Positions 44,250-53,339 are shown, counted from the stretch's first letter. The stretch: DNA of 64,000 nucleotides from Streptomyces fumigatiscleroticus (GCF_014647975.1 NZ_BMQF01000002.1:186001-250000); one strand, 5' to 3'. Translations and numbers: made by a program. Notes: generated by a model from the sequence alone, not told the origin.

Positions 44250-44287
44250 ATGACAGCTGACAGATTTCAATATCTGTCAGCTGTCAT
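44250..44287. promoter_or_regulatory. Perfect 16-bp inverted repeat, AKR-TetR operator
   Basis: ATGACAGCTGACAGAT (44250-44265) and ATCTGTCAGCTGTCAT (44272-44287) are exact reverse complements around TTCAAT, 14 bases upstream of the reductase ATG. Each arm contains TGACAG and CTGACAG half-sites, so more than one dimer could bind. The TetR protein of the operon is the obvious candidate. Confidence 0.75.
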
Positions 44288-44328
44288 TCGTCAGTCGTCG
44301 CCGGTCGTCATCCGCCAGTCGTCATCCG

Positions 44329-44940
44329 TCAGCGTGCGGCGAGGGCGAGCTGGGCGCCCAGCACCAGGAACGACCCCGCGAAGCCGCGCCGCAGCCAGGC
44401 GAGCACCCGGGGCCGCGAGGTGACACGGTCGCGCACGGAGGCCGCCAGGACGCCGTAGGCGGCGAAGACGGCGAAGGTCACCAGCATGAAGACGCCGCCG
44501 AGCGCCAGCATGCGCGGCACCGAGTGCGGATCGCCGGGGCCGACGAACTGCGGCAGGAAGGCCAGGAAGAAGATCGTCACCTTGGGATTGAGGACGTTGA
44601 TCAGCACCGCCCGGAGGATCAGCCGCCCCGCCGCGACGGGCACGGCGCCCCCGTCGACGTCGATCGCGCCCCTCTCCCGCACCGTGGCCCAGGCCATGTA
44701 CAGCAGGTAGAGGACGCCCGCGCACTTGAGGAGCTGGAAGGCCGTGGCACTGGCGTGCAGCAGGGCGGCGACGCCGGTGACGGTGGCCAGGACGTGCGGC
44801 ACGATCGCCAGCGTGCAGCCGGCGGCCGCGACGACGGCGGCGCGACGGCCGCGCGCCAGCCCGGCGGCGAGGGTGTGGACGACGCCGGTACCGGGAGTGA
44901 CGACGACAACAAGGGTGGTCAGCAGGAACGCGAGGCTCAT
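44329..44940 (-). CDS. LysE/RhtB family amino acid exporter
   Basis: A 203-residue membrane protein with about six helices. The N-terminus AFLLTTLVVVVTPGTGVVHTLAAGLARGRRAAVVAAAGC carries the LysE family's conserved TPG motif and glycine-rich repeat. FQLLKCAGVLYLLYMAWATVRER and LINVLNPKVTIFFLAFLPQFV follow, also family hallmarks. It would export amino acids or related metabolites. ATG 44940 removes a longer in-frame extension with no ribosome site. It ends 42 bases beyond the operator of the next unit; no partner regulator is obvious. Confidence 0.92.
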   Translation of the reverse strand: MSLAFLLTTLVVVVTPGTGVVHTLAAGLARGRRAAVVAAAGCTLAIVPHVLATVTGVAALLHASATAFQLLKCAGVLYLLYMAWATVRERGAIDVDGGAVPVAAGRLILRAVLINVLNPKVTIFFLAFLPQFVGPGDPHSVPRMLALGGVFMLVTFAVFAAYGVLAASVRDRVTSRPRVLAWLRRGFAGSFLVLGAQLALAAR

Positions 44941-45021
44941 GCCGCCACCCTGGAAGCACGATGGCCCCCGGTACAGGTCCACAGAGGGACCGGCACCGGG
45001 GGCCAAAGCCGCCCGTGGGGT

Positions 45022-46404
45022 CTAGCAGCCGAGCAGACGCCCGGCCAGGTAGCCCTCGATCTGGTCCAGCGACACGCGCTCCTGCTTCATGGAGTCACGC
45101 TCGCGCACCGTCACCGCGTTGTCCTCCAGGGTGTCGAAGTCGACGGTCACGCAGTACGGCGTGCCGATCTCGTCCTGGCGGCGGTAGCGGCGGCCGATGG
45201 CGCCCGCGTCGTCGAACTCGACGTTCCAGTGCTGGCGCAGCGCCGCCGCCAGGCCCTTGGCCTTCGGGGACAGCTCGGGGTTGCGGGAGAGCGGGAGCAC
45301 GGCGGCCTTCACCGGGGCCAGGCGGTGGTCCAGGCGCAGCACCGTGCGCTTCTCCATCTTGCCCTTGGCGTTGGGCGCCTCGTCCTCGACGTAGGCGTCG
45401 AGGAGGAAGGCCAGCATCGCGCGGCCGACACCGGCCGCGGGCTCGATGACGTACGGCGTCCAGTGCTCGCCGGCCTCCTGGTCGAAGTAGGAGAGGTCCT
45501 GGCCGGAGGCCTTGGAGTGGGCGCTGAGGTCGTAGTCGGTGCGGTTGGCGACACCCTCCAGCTCGCCCCACTCGCTGCCGCCGAACTGGAAGCGGTACTC
45601 GATGTCGGCGGTGCGCTTGGAGTAGTGGGAGAGCTTCTCCTTGGGGTGCTCGTACCAGCGCATGTTCTCCTCACGCAGGCCCAGGCCGGTGTACCAGTTC
45701 CAGCGCTGCTCCATCCAGTACTCCTGCCACTTCTCGTCCTCGCCCGGCTTGACGAAGAACTCCATCTCCATCTGCTCGAACTCGCGGGTGCGGAAGATGA
45801 AGTTGCCGGGCGTGATCTCGTTGCGGAAGGACTTGCCCATCTGCGCGATGCCGAACGGCGGCTTCTTGCGCGAGGCGCCCTGCACCAGGGCGAAGTTGGT
45901 GAAGATGCCCTGGGCGGTCTCGGGGCGCAGGTAGGCGACGGAGCCGGAGTCCTGGGTCGGGCCGAGGTGGGTGGAGAGCAGGCCCGAGAACTGCTTGGGC
46001 TCGGTGAAGGTGCCCTTGTTGCCGCAGTTGGGGCAGTTGAGGTCGGCCAGGCCGTTCTCCGGGGCGTGGCCCTTCTTCTCCTCGTACGCCTCCTCCAGGT
46101 GGTCCGCGCGGAACCGCTTGTGGCAGGAGGTGCACTCGGTCAGCGGGTCCGTGAAGGTGGCGACGTGGCCGGAGGCGACCCAGACCTCGGGGGCCAGGAT
46201 CACGGACGAGTCGATACCGACGACGTCCTCGCGCGACGTCACCATGTAGCGCCACCACTGGCGCTTGAGGTTCTCCTTGAGCTCGACACCGAGCGGCCCG
46301 TAGTCCCAGGCGGCGCGCTGGCCGCCGTAGATCTCACTGCAAGGGAATACGAAGCCACGGCGCTTGCTCAGGCTGACGATGGTGTCGATCTTGTCGGCGG
46401 CCAC
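45022..46404 (-). CDS. glyS: Glycine--tRNA ligase
   Basis: A 460-residue class II glycyl-tRNA synthetase of the single-chain homodimeric (glyQS) type. Class II motifs are visible: [22 protein letters not shown] at the N-terminus, motif 2 in [34 protein letters not shown], and motif 3 in [15 protein letters not shown] zinc-type insertion has CTSCHKRF and [10 protein letters not shown]. The C-terminal anticodon-binding domain contains [13 protein letters not shown] and [10 protein letters not shown]. It is divergent from the zinc uptake operon, and the enzyme itself probably binds zinc. Confidence 0.97.
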   Translation of the reverse strand: MAADKIDTIVSLSKRRGFVFPCSEIYGGQRAAWDYGPLGVELKENLKRQWWRYMVTSREDVVGIDSSVILAPEVWVASGHVATFTDPLTECTSCHKRFRADHLEEAYEEKKGHAPENGLADLNCPNCGNKGTFTEPKQFSGLLSTHLGPTQDSGSVAYLRPETAQGIFTNFALVQGASRKKPPFGIAQMGKSFRNEITPGNFIFRTREFEQMEMEFFVKPGEDEKWQEYWMEQRWNWYTGLGLREENMRWYEHPKEKLSHYSKRTADIEYRFQFGGSEWGELEGVANRTDYDLSAHSKASGQDLSYFDQEAGEHWTPYVIEPAAGVGRAMLAFLLDAYVEDEAPNAKGKMEKRTVLRLDHRLAPVKAAVLPLSRNPELSPKAKGLAAALRQHWNVEFDDAGAIGRRYRRQDEIGTPYCVTVDFDTLEDNAVTVRERDSMKQERVSLDQIEGYLAGRLLGC

Positions 46405-46546
46405 GGTGCTCTCTTCATTACGACGACGGGCGACGAAGCGAGTTGCTTCCAGCGAATGCTTCAGGTTACCGGCGGGGCCTGCCCCTCGACCAAATCGGGC
46501 CGGGCGGCGGGGTCCGCCAGGTCCGCGATGCCCTTTTCACCAGGCT

Positions 46547-46586
46547 TGTTGACAACGGTTTCCAGTTTAGTTGAAAATGAGTGTCA
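46547..46586 (+). promoter_or_regulatory. znu promoter with Zur-box-like site
   Basis: TTGACA (46547-46552) is a good -35. TGAAAATGAGTGTCA (46572-46586) matches the published actinobacterial Zur box (TGAAAATCATTTTCA-like) in the first half and in the final TCA. The box overlaps the predicted transcription start and the start codon region, so zinc-bound Zur would block transcription. Zur is encoded at the end of the operon. Confidence 0.6.
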
Positions 46587-47560
46587 TGAACGTACGACGA
46601 CGACACCGCACCTCCGCGATATCCGGGCTGGCGGCCGCCGCGGCCACCGCGCTCGGCCTCGCCACCCTCACCGCCTGCTCCTCCGACAGCGCGGCCGCGG
46701 GCGGCACCGGCAAGTTCGACGTCGTCGCGTCGTTCTACCCGATGGCCTTCCTCGCCGAGCAGATCGGCAAGGACCACGTGCACGTCACCAGCCTCACCCA
46801 GCCCGGCCAGGAACCGCACGACCTGGAGATCAGCGCCAAGCAGACCGCGCAGCTCCAGGAGTCCGACGCGGCCCTCTACCTCAAGGGCCTCCAGCCCTCC
46901 GTCGACGAGGCCGTCGGCCAGTCCGGGGTCAAGACGAAGATCGACGCGGCGACCCTCACCGAGCTGGAGGACCTCGGCACCGGGGACGGCCACGACCACG
47001 GCGCCGAGGAGTCGGAGTCCTCCGGGGGCGACGAGCACGCCCTGGACCCGCACGTCTGGCTGGACCCGGTGAAGTACGCCGAGGTCGCCGAGGGCGTCGG
47101 CAAGGCCTTCGAGAAGGCCGACCCGGACCACGCGGCGGACTACAAGAAGAACACCGAGGCCCTGGTCACCAGGTTGAACAGCCTGAACACCGAGTTCGAG
47201 GACGGCCTGAAGGACGTCAGGAGCAAGGTCTTCTTCACCAACCACGCCGCCTTCGGCTACCTCGCCCAGCGCTACGGCCTGACCCAGGAGGCCATCAACG
47301 GCCTGGACCCGGAGAGCGAGCCGAGCGCGGCCCGCGTGAAGGAGCTCCAGCAGGAGGCCGAGGCGGACGGAGTGACCACCGTGTTCTACGAGACACTGGT
47401 ATCCGGCAAGACCGCGAAGACCCTCGCCAAGGACGCGGGCCTGAAGACGGACGTCCTCGACCCGCTCGAGGGCATCACGGACAAGTCCCGCGGCGACGAC
47501 TACTTCCAGGTCATGGAAGCCAACCTCAAGGCCCTCAAGACGGCCCTGGGAGCCAAGTGA
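46586..47560 (+). CDS. znuA: Zinc ABC transporter substrate-binding lipoprotein
   Basis: A 324-residue high-affinity zinc-binding protein on the outer face of the membrane. Signal peptide and lipobox are clear (AAAATALGLATLTACSSDS, with Cys as lipidated residue). The cluster A-I fold shows DVVASFYPMAFLAEQIG, GQEPHDLEISAKQ with a zinc His, and a His/Asp-rich loop GDGHDHGAEE before ALDPHVWLDPV with the next His; NHAAFGYLAQRYGL has the third. ATG 46586 is preferred; ATG 46577 lies inside the Zur box. It is first in the znuA-znuC-znuB-zur operon, 22 bases before znuC. Confidence 0.94.
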   Translation: MNVRRRHRTSAISGLAAAAATALGLATLTACSSDSAAAGGTGKFDVVASFYPMAFLAEQIGKDHVHVTSLTQPGQEPHDLEISAKQTAQLQESDAALYLKGLQPSVDEAVGQSGVKTKIDAATLTELEDLGTGDGHDHGAEESESSGGDEHALDPHVWLDPVKYAEVAEGVGKAFEKADPDHAADYKKNTEALVTRLNSLNTEFEDGLKDVRSKVFFTNHAAFGYLAQRYGLTQEAINGLDPESEPSAARVKELQQEAEADGVTTVFYETLVSGKTAKTLAKDAGLKTDVLDPLEGITDKSRGDDYFQVMEANLKALKTALGAK

Positions 47561-47582
47561 TCGACCATCGGAGGGCGGCAGC

Positions 47583-48350
47583 ATGACCGAGCCCGTCATA
47601 TCCCTGCGCGGTGTCCGCGCCGAGCTGGGTTCGCGCCCCGTCCTGCGCGGCATCGACCTCAGCGTGCACCGCGGCGAGGTCGTCGCGCTGCTCGGCGCCA
47701 ACGGCTCCGGCAAGTCGACCGCCGTGCGCAGCATCATCGGCCAGGTGCCGGTCAGCGCCGGCGAGATCGAGCTGTTCGGCACCCCGCGGCGCCGGTTCCG
47801 CGACTGGGGGCGGGTGGGCTATGTCCCGCAGCGCACCACGGCCGCGGGCGGCGTACCGGCGACCGTGACGGAGGTCGTCTCCTCCGGCCGGCTCTCCCGC
47901 ACCCGCTTCGGCGTCTTCCGCAAGGACGACCACGCGGCCGTACGGCGGGCCCTGGAGCTGGTCGGCATGGCGGACCGCGCCAGGGACTCCGTCGACGCGC
48001 TCTCCGGGGGCCAGCACCAGCGGGTGCTGATCGCCCGCGCGCTGGCCGCCGGACCCGAGCTGCTGATCATGGACGAGCCGATGGCGGGCGTCGACCTGGC
48101 CAGCCAGGAGATCCTCGCCGACACCCTCGCCGAGCAGGTCGACCGGGGCGCGACCGTCCTGCTCGTCCTGCACGAACTGGGCCCGCTGGAGCCCCTGATC
48201 GACCGGGCCGTCGTCCTCAGGGACGGCTGCGTCCTGCACGACGGCCCGCCCCCCGAGGCCGTCGGCCAGCACGCCCTGCCCGGCCACGACCACGTACACC
48301 CGCACGCACCGGCGGGCGCCGAACCGATCCGCACGGGACTGCTGAGCTGA
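47583..48350 (+). CDS. znuC: Zinc ABC transporter ATP-binding protein
   Basis: A 255-residue ABC ATPase. Walker A is LLGANGSGKSTAV, the Q-loop GYVPQRTTA, signature LSGGQHQRVLIARAL, Walker B LLIMDEPMAGVD and the H-loop VLLVLHELGPLE. The C-terminus carries His-rich GHDHVHPHAPAGAEP, consistent with zinc handling. It is preceded by GGAGG and its stop shares one base with the znuB start. It energises the permease with znuA as substrate receptor. Confidence 0.95.
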   Translation: MTEPVISLRGVRAELGSRPVLRGIDLSVHRGEVVALLGANGSGKSTAVRSIIGQVPVSAGEIELFGTPRRRFRDWGRVGYVPQRTTAAGGVPATVTEVVSSGRLSRTRFGVFRKDDHAAVRRALELVGMADRARDSVDALSGGQHQRVLIARALAAGPELLIMDEPMAGVDLASQEILADTLAEQVDRGATVLLVLHELGPLEPLIDRAVVLRDGCVLHDGPPPEAVGQHALPGHDHVHPHAPAGAEPIRTGLLS

Positions 48351-49252
48351 TGGAAATCCTGAACTACGCCTTCATGCAGCGGGCGCTGCTGGCGGCCGTC
48401 CTGGTCGGCATCACCGCCCCGGCCGTCGGCATCTACCTGGTGCAGCGCCGCCAGGCCCTGATGGGCGACGGCATCGGCCATGTCGCGATGACGGGTGTCG
48501 GCCTCGGCTTCCTGCTGTCGTGGTCGCCGGTGTGGATGGCCACGCTCGTCTCCGTGCTCGGCGCGGTGCTGATGGAGCTGATCCGCTGGTACGGCCGCAC
48601 GCGCGGCGACATCGCCCTGGCGATGCTCTTCTACGGCGGCATGGCCGGCGGCGTGATGTTCATCAACCTCGCGCCGGGCGGCTCCAACGCCAATCTGACG
48701 TCGTATCTGTTCGGTTCGCTGTCGACGGTGTCCGAGTCCGATGTCACGGCCATCTGCCTGCTCGCCGCCTTCGTGATGCTGGTCACCCTCGGGCTGCGCC
48801 GCCAGCTCTTCGCGGTCAGCCAGGACGAGGAGTTCGCGCGGGTGACCGGCCTGCCGGTGCGCGCCCTGAACCTGCTGACGGCCGTGACGGCGGCGGTGAC
48901 GGTGACGGTCGCGATGCGCGTGGTGGGCCTGCTGCTGGTCTCGGCGCTGATGGTGGTCCCGGTGGCCGCCGCGCAGCAGCTGAGCCGCAGTTTCGCCGCC
49001 ACGTTCGCGATCGCGGTCGCCATCGGCGTGACCGTGACCATCGGCGGCACCGTCACCTCCTACTACCAGGACGTGCCGCCCGGCGCGACGATCGTGCTGC
49101 TGACCATCGCCGCCTTCGTGGTGCTGACCGGGCTGGCCGCTCCGCTGGCCCGGCGGCGCGCGCGGGCGCTGGCCGCGGCGCAGCCGGCCGGGGATCCCGC
49201 GGAGTGCGTGATTCCTGCCGCCCGGAAGGCCGGGGACGAGGTGAGCGTCTGA
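48350..49252 (+). CDS. znuB: Zinc ABC transporter permease
   Basis: A 300-residue membrane permease of the ABC-3 (ZnuB/TroC) family with about eight helices. Typical segments are FMQRALLAAVLVGITAPAVGIYLVQRRQALMGDGIGHVAMTGVGLGFLL, GDIALAMLFYGGMAGGVMFINLAPGGS, and the coupling region LLLVSALMVVPVAAAQQL. It starts on the last base of the znuC stop codon (TGATG), so expression is coupled. It completes the importer ZnuABC and is followed after 59 bases by the zur regulator. Confidence 0.95.
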   Translation: MEILNYAFMQRALLAAVLVGITAPAVGIYLVQRRQALMGDGIGHVAMTGVGLGFLLSWSPVWMATLVSVLGAVLMELIRWYGRTRGDIALAMLFYGGMAGGVMFINLAPGGSNANLTSYLFGSLSTVSESDVTAICLLAAFVMLVTLGLRRQLFAVSQDEEFARVTGLPVRALNLLTAVTAAVTVTVAMRVVGLLLVSALMVVPVAAAQQLSRSFAATFAIAVAIGVTVTIGGTVTSYYQDVPPGATIVLLTIAAFVVLTGLAAPLARRRARALAAAQPAGDPAECVIPAARKAGDEVSV

Positions 49253-49311
49253 CCGCCGAGGGGCCGGGCTGGCACAATGGCCCGGCAGGCGCCAAGGTGA
49301 GGAGGCAACCG

Positions 49312-49728
49312 GTGACGACCGCTGGACCGCCCGTGAAGGGCCGCGCCACCCGGCAGCGTGCCGCCGTGTCGGCGGCCCTGCAAGAGGTCGACGAGTTCCG
49401 CAGCGCCCAGGAACTGCACGACATGCTCAAGCACAAGGGCGACTCCGTCGGGCTCACCACGGTCTACCGCACGCTCCAGTCCCTCGCCGAGGCCGGCGAG
49501 GTCGACGTCCTGCGCACCTCCGACGGCGAGTCCGTCTACCGCCGCTGCTCCACCGGCGACCACCATCACCACCTCGTCTGCCGCGGTTGCGGCAAGGCGG
49601 TCGAGGTCGAGGGCCCGGCCGTGGAGAAGTGGGCGGAGGCCGTCGCCGCGGAACACGGCTACGTCAACGTGGCCCACACGGTGGAGATCTTCGGCACCTG
49701 CGCGGACTGCGCGGCGACAGCCCCGTAA
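49312..49728 (+). CDS. zur: Zinc uptake regulator (Fur family)
   Basis: A 138-residue Zur repressor. The winged helix is RATRQRAAVSAALQEVDEFRSAQELHDMLKHKGDSVGLTTVYRTLQSLAEAGEVDVL. The metal part is rich in His/Cys: STGDHHHHLVCRGCGKAVEVE and HTVEIFGTCADCAATAP, giving CxxC pairs for the structural zinc and histidines for sensing. GAGGAGG precedes GTG 49312. As the last gene of the znu operon, it probably represses its own operon through the box before znuA. Family role as zinc sensor follows from operon context. Confidence 0.96.
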   Translation: MTTAGPPVKGRATRQRAAVSAALQEVDEFRSAQELHDMLKHKGDSVGLTTVYRTLQSLAEAGEVDVLRTSDGESVYRRCSTGDHHHHLVCRGCGKAVEVEGPAVEKWAEAVAAEHGYVNVAHTVEIFGTCADCAATAP

Positions 49729-49733
49729 GGAAG

Positions 49734-49750
49734 GCGCCCCGAAGGGGCGC
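49734..49750. terminator. Bidirectional terminator between zur and the glycosyltransferase gene
   Basis: GCGCCCC (49734-49740) and GGGGCGC (49744-49750) form a 7-bp stem with loop GAA, between convergent genes, at the edge of a dispersed repeat copy. Confidence 0.75.
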
Positions 49751-49763
49751 GGGGCTGTGTCGA

Positions 49764-49814
49764 CCTGCGGCTCCGCCGCGCGGGCGCGCCCAGCCACGGC
49801 GAACCCGCAGACGA
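49764..49814. repeat. Dispersed intergenic repeat, copy 3
   Basis: TGCGGCTCCGCCGCG, GGGCGCG, CC-GCC and ACCCGCAGACG blocks occur in the same order as in the reverse complement of 30309-30365. Shared blocks with different short fillers indicate a decaying family of elements. Confidence 0.7.
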
Positions 49815-49840
49815 AGGAGACACACCCCGCCCGCGAAGCA

Positions 49841-50686
49841 CTACGCCGCCGGCATCGGCCTCCGCACCGCGCTGAACAGTCGCGCCAACGTCGCGGAGCG
49901 CCCCTCGTCCGCCCGGGTGGGCGCGATCGCGGCCACGCCGTCCCGGAGCCAGCCGTCCCACGCGGGCCTCCGCTCCGGGTCGAGCCGGCCGTGCTCCTGG
50001 GCCAGGTCCAGGATCCGGGTGCCGATCTCGGTCGCCATCGAACCCCCGTGGGGGCGGTAGCGGCTGCCTATCTCACCGAGGTGGCAGACGTCCGCCGTAC
50101 CGCCGGCCAGGGCGACGGAGATGTTGAGGTACGCCTCGACGCCGAAATCCTTGGGCAGCGGTGTGCGGACGCAGCGGGTGCGGACCGCCCGGTACCCGGT
50201 CAGCGCGTTGGCCCCCACGGCCCCGACCTCGGGGAAGAACCGGGCCGTCAACGGCTCGTAGATGGTGAAGGTCGTCGCCAGTATCGTCCCCGGGTAGTCG
50301 TACTCGAAGTCACCGAGGACATGGTCCGCACCGCTCCGCTCCGCGGCGTCCCGGAGCAGGGCGGCGAGGTTGTGCTGCGACCTCTCCAGGTCCGCGTCGA
50401 GGAAGCACGTCCACTCGGTGTGCACCGTGGCGAGCGCGGCGTTCATCGCGGCGCCCTTGCCGAGCGGTCCCGCCAGCACCTCCGCTCCGGCCTCGCGGGC
50501 CCGGCGCGCGGTGCCGTCGGTCGACCCGCTGTCGACGACCAGGACCCGGTCACCGGGCCGGGCGGCGTCCAGGGCCTGGCCGACGATGGTGGCCACGGTG
50601 GGCTCCTCGTTGTGGGCGGGAATGACGAACGTGAACAACGCGGGCCCCCGGCGAGCAGTCGGTCGACAGTAATACGCACAAAGCAT
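49841..50686 (-). CDS. GT2-family glycosyltransferase
   Basis: A 281-residue family 2 glycosyltransferase with a GT-A fold. FTFVIPAHNEEPTVATIVGQAL is the N-terminal nucleotide-sugar region, VLVVDSGSTDGTARRA follows, and the metal-binding DxD is in CFLDADLERS. GKGAAMNAAL and FGVEAYLNISVALAGG are also typical, with similarity to glucosyl-3-phosphoglycerate synthases. ATG 50686 is the longest start but has no ribosome site and AT-rich first codons; a TTG at 50638 with GGGG upstream is an alternative that begins at the conserved strand. Acceptor unknown. Confidence 0.82.
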   Translation of the reverse strand: MLCAYYCRPTARRGPALFTFVIPAHNEEPTVATIVGQALDAARPGDRVLVVDSGSTDGTARRAREAGAEVLAGPLGKGAAMNAALATVHTEWTCFLDADLERSQHNLAALLRDAAERSGADHVLGDFEYDYPGTILATTFTIYEPLTARFFPEVGAVGANALTGYRAVRTRCVRTPLPKDFGVEAYLNISVALAGGTADVCHLGEIGSRYRPHGGSMATEIGTRILDLAQEHGRLDPERRPAWDGWLRDGVAAIAPTRADEGRSATLARLFSAVRRPMPAA

Positions 50687-50764
50687 TACACAATCGATCA
50701 ACAACGGTCGATCTTCGACGGGTTGCCCGTCTCCGGGGGCGGCCCACCTCCCGGGGAGCCAGGT

Positions 50765-50796
50765 AGGGATAACCCTCGGCTCAGGGATAACCCTCG
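50765..50796 (+). repeat. 18-bp-spaced direct repeat upstream of the metalloprotease gene
   Basis: AGGGATAACCCTCG occurs at 50765-50778 and again at 50783-50796, each containing GGG-ATAA-CCC symmetry. The pair lies 134 bases before the protease start and could bind a regulator of either divergent gene. Confidence 0.55.
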
Positions 50797-50930
50797 ACCC
50801 GTGACGACACGATGACATGCGCCGGTCAAAGTGGGACCCTGCGTACGGCTCGTCCCGGGCAGCACACCCCGTCTGTTCCGGTCTGTCCCCACCCGGCCGC
50901 ACATCCGTGGCCGTCGCAGGAGGAGTACGA

Positions 50931-53339
50931 GTGAGACGAACCCCACGTTCCAGACGCACCCCCCGCACCGCCTCCGCCGCCGGAGCGCTGGTGGCCGCCG
51001 CCGCGCTGATGGCCGTCGGCGTGCAAACGGTCCCGGCGACGGCCGCGCCCGCCGCCCCGCACCCCAGCCCCCTGCGCACCGGTGGCCTGCCGGCGAAGCT
51101 CACCCCGGCCCAGCACACCGCGCTGGTGCGGAGCGCCCAGGACAGGACCGCCGCGACCGCCGGCTCCCTGGGCCTGGGCGCCAAGGAGAAGCTGGTCGTC
51201 AGGGACGTCGTCAAGGACAACGACGGCACGCTGCACACCCGTTACGAGCGCACCTACGACGGGCTGCCGGTCCTCGGCGGCGACCTGGTCGTGCACACCC
51301 CGCCCGCCGCCGACGCCACCGGCACGGTGAGCACCACCTTCGCGGGCAGGCGGACCATCAAGGTCGCCTCCACCACCGCGGCCTACACCAAGTCGGCCGC
51401 CGAGACCAAGGCGCTCAGGGCCGCGAAGGCGCTGGACGCGCAGCAGCCCACCGCCGACAGCGCCCGCAAGGTGATCTGGGCGGGCGACGGCACCCCGAAG
51501 CTCGCCTGGGAGACGGTGGTCGGCGGCCTCCAGGACGACGGGACGCCCAGCAGGCTGCACGTGGTCACGGACGCGGCCACGGGCGCGGAGCTGTACCGCT
51601 ACCAGGACATCAGGAACGGCACCGGCAACACCCAGTACAGCGGCACGGTCACGCTGAACACCACGCTGTCCGGATCGACGTACCAGCTGTACGACACCAC
51701 GCGCGGCGGCCACAAGACGTACAGCCTCAACAACGGCACGTCCGGCACCGGCACCCTGATGACCGACGCCGACGACGTCTGGGGCACCGGGTCCGGCTCC
51801 AACACCCAGACCGCGGGCGCCGACGCCGCCTACGGCGCGCAGGAGACCTGGGACTTCTACAAGAACACCTTCGGCCGCAGCGGCATCAAGAACAACGGCG
51901 CGGCCGCCTACTCCCGGGTCCACTACAGCAGCGGCTACGTCAACGCCTTCTGGGACGACAGCTGCTTCTGCATGACCTACGGCGACGGCTCGGGCAACAC
52001 CCACCCGCTGACCTCGCTGGACGTGGCCGGCCACGAGATGAGCCACGGCGTCACCTCCAACACCGCGGGCCTGAACTACACCGGTGAGTCCGGCGGCCTG
52101 AACGAGGCGACGTCCGACATCTTCGGCACCGGCGTGGAGTTCTACGCCAACAACAGCAGCGACGTCGGTGACTACCTCATCGGCGAGAAGATCAACATCA
52201 ACGGCGACGGCACCCCGCTGCGCTACATGGACAAGCCCAGCAAGGACGGCGGATCCGCCGACAGCTGGTACTCCGGCGTCGGCAACCTCGACGTGCACTA
52301 CTCCTCGGGCCCGGCGAACCACATGTTCTACCTGCTCTCCGAAGGCAGCGGCACCAAGACCATCAACGGCGTCACCTACAACAGCCCGACCTCCGACGGC
52401 GTCGCCGTCGCCGGGATAGGCCGGGCCGCGGCGCTCCAGATCTGGTACAAGGCGCTGACGACGTACATGACGTCGACGACCAATTACGCGGGCGCCCGCA
52501 CCGCCGCCCTGAACGCGGCGACCGCCCTGTACGGCGCCAACTCCACGCAGTACGCGGGCGTCGCCAACGCCTTCGCCGGCATCAACGTGGGCAGCCACGT
52601 CACCCCGCCGTCCAACGGCGTCACCGTCACCAACCCGGGCAGCCAGTCCTCCGTGGTCGGCACCGCGGTGAGCCTGCAGATCTCGGCCTCCTCCACCAAC
52701 AGCGGTGCGCTGACCTACGCGGCGAGCGGTCTGCCCACCGGCCTGTCGATCAACAGCTCCACCGGCGCGATCACCGGGACCCCGACCACGGCCGGCACCT
52801 ACAGCACCACCGTCACGGTGACCGACTCCACCGGCGCCACCGGCACCGCCACCTTCTCCTGGACGGTCAGCTCCAGCGGTGGCGGCACCTGCACCTCGAA
52901 GCAGCTCCTCGGCAACGCGGGCTTCGAGTCGGGCAACACCACCTGGACCGCCAGCAGCGGTGTCATCACGAACGACAGCGGCCAGGCGGCCCACGGCGGC
53001 TCGTACAAGGCGTGGCTCAACGGCTACGGCTCCACGCACACCGACACGCTCTCGCAGTCGGTGACCATCCCGAGCGGCTGCAAGGCGACGCTGACGTTCT
53101 ACCTGCACATCGACACGGCGGAGAGCGGCTCCACCGTGTACGACAAGCTGACGGTCAGCGCCGGCTCGACGACCCTGGCGACGTACTCGAACGCGAACGC
53201 CGCCTCCGGCTACACCCAGAAGTCCTTCGACCTGTCCTCGCTGGCGGGCTCCACGGTCACCCTGAAGTTCAGCGGTGTCGAGGACGCCTATCTCCAGACG
53301 AGCTTCGTGATCGACGACACGGCGCTCACCACCGGCTGA
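50931..53339 (+). CDS. Secreted M4 (thermolysin-type) zinc metalloprotease with C-terminal accessory domains
   Basis: An 802-residue secreted protease. The GTG start follows AGGAGG and gives a signal peptide with ATAAPAAPH cleavage. A FTP/PepSY propeptide (about 60-230; VVHTPP, WETVVGG) precedes the M4 catalytic domain: VNAFWDDSCFCMTYGDGSG, zinc motif H368-E369-M-S-H372, third ligand E392 in GGLNEATSD, and the C-terminal catalytic His region LDVHYSSGPANHMFYLLS. After about residue 560 come a putative-Ig domain (GTAVSLQISASSTNSGALTY) and a beta-jellyroll ending at VIDDTALTTG, probably for binding. Extracellular protein degradation is the likely role. Confidence 0.95.
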   Translation: MRRTPRSRRTPRTASAAGALVAAAALMAVGVQTVPATAAPAAPHPSPLRTGGLPAKLTPAQHTALVRSAQDRTAATAGSLGLGAKEKLVVRDVVKDNDGTLHTRYERTYDGLPVLGGDLVVHTPPAADATGTVSTTFAGRRTIKVASTTAAYTKSAAETKALRAAKALDAQQPTADSARKVIWAGDGTPKLAWETVVGGLQDDGTPSRLHVVTDAATGAELYRYQDIRNGTGNTQYSGTVTLNTTLSGSTYQLYDTTRGGHKTYSLNNGTSGTGTLMTDADDVWGTGSGSNTQTAGADAAYGAQETWDFYKNTFGRSGIKNNGAAAYSRVHYSSGYVNAFWDDSCFCMTYGDGSGNTHPLTSLDVAGHEMSHGVTSNTAGLNYTGESGGLNEATSDIFGTGVEFYANNSSDVGDYLIGEKININGDGTPLRYMDKPSKDGGSADSWYSGVGNLDVHYSSGPANHMFYLLSEGSGTKTINGVTYNSPTSDGVAVAGIGRAAALQIWYKALTTYMTSTTNYAGARTAALNAATALYGANSTQYAGVANAFAGINVGSHVTPPSNGVTVTNPGSQSSVVGTAVSLQISASSTNSGALTYAASGLPTGLSINSSTGAITGTPTTAGTYSTTVTVTDSTGATGTATFSWTVSSSGGGTCTSKQLLGNAGFESGNTTWTASSGVITNDSGQAAHGGSYKAWLNGYGSTHTDTLSQSVTIPSGCKATLTFYLHIDTAESGSTVYDKLTVSAGSTTLATYSNANAASGYTQKSFDLSSLAGSTVTLKFSGVEDAYLQTSFVIDDTALTTG

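Noticed and set aside
50687..50930. A small gene upstream of the metalloprotease
   Set aside because: Frames here are short and contain the direct repeat; no ribosome site or coding bias is seen.
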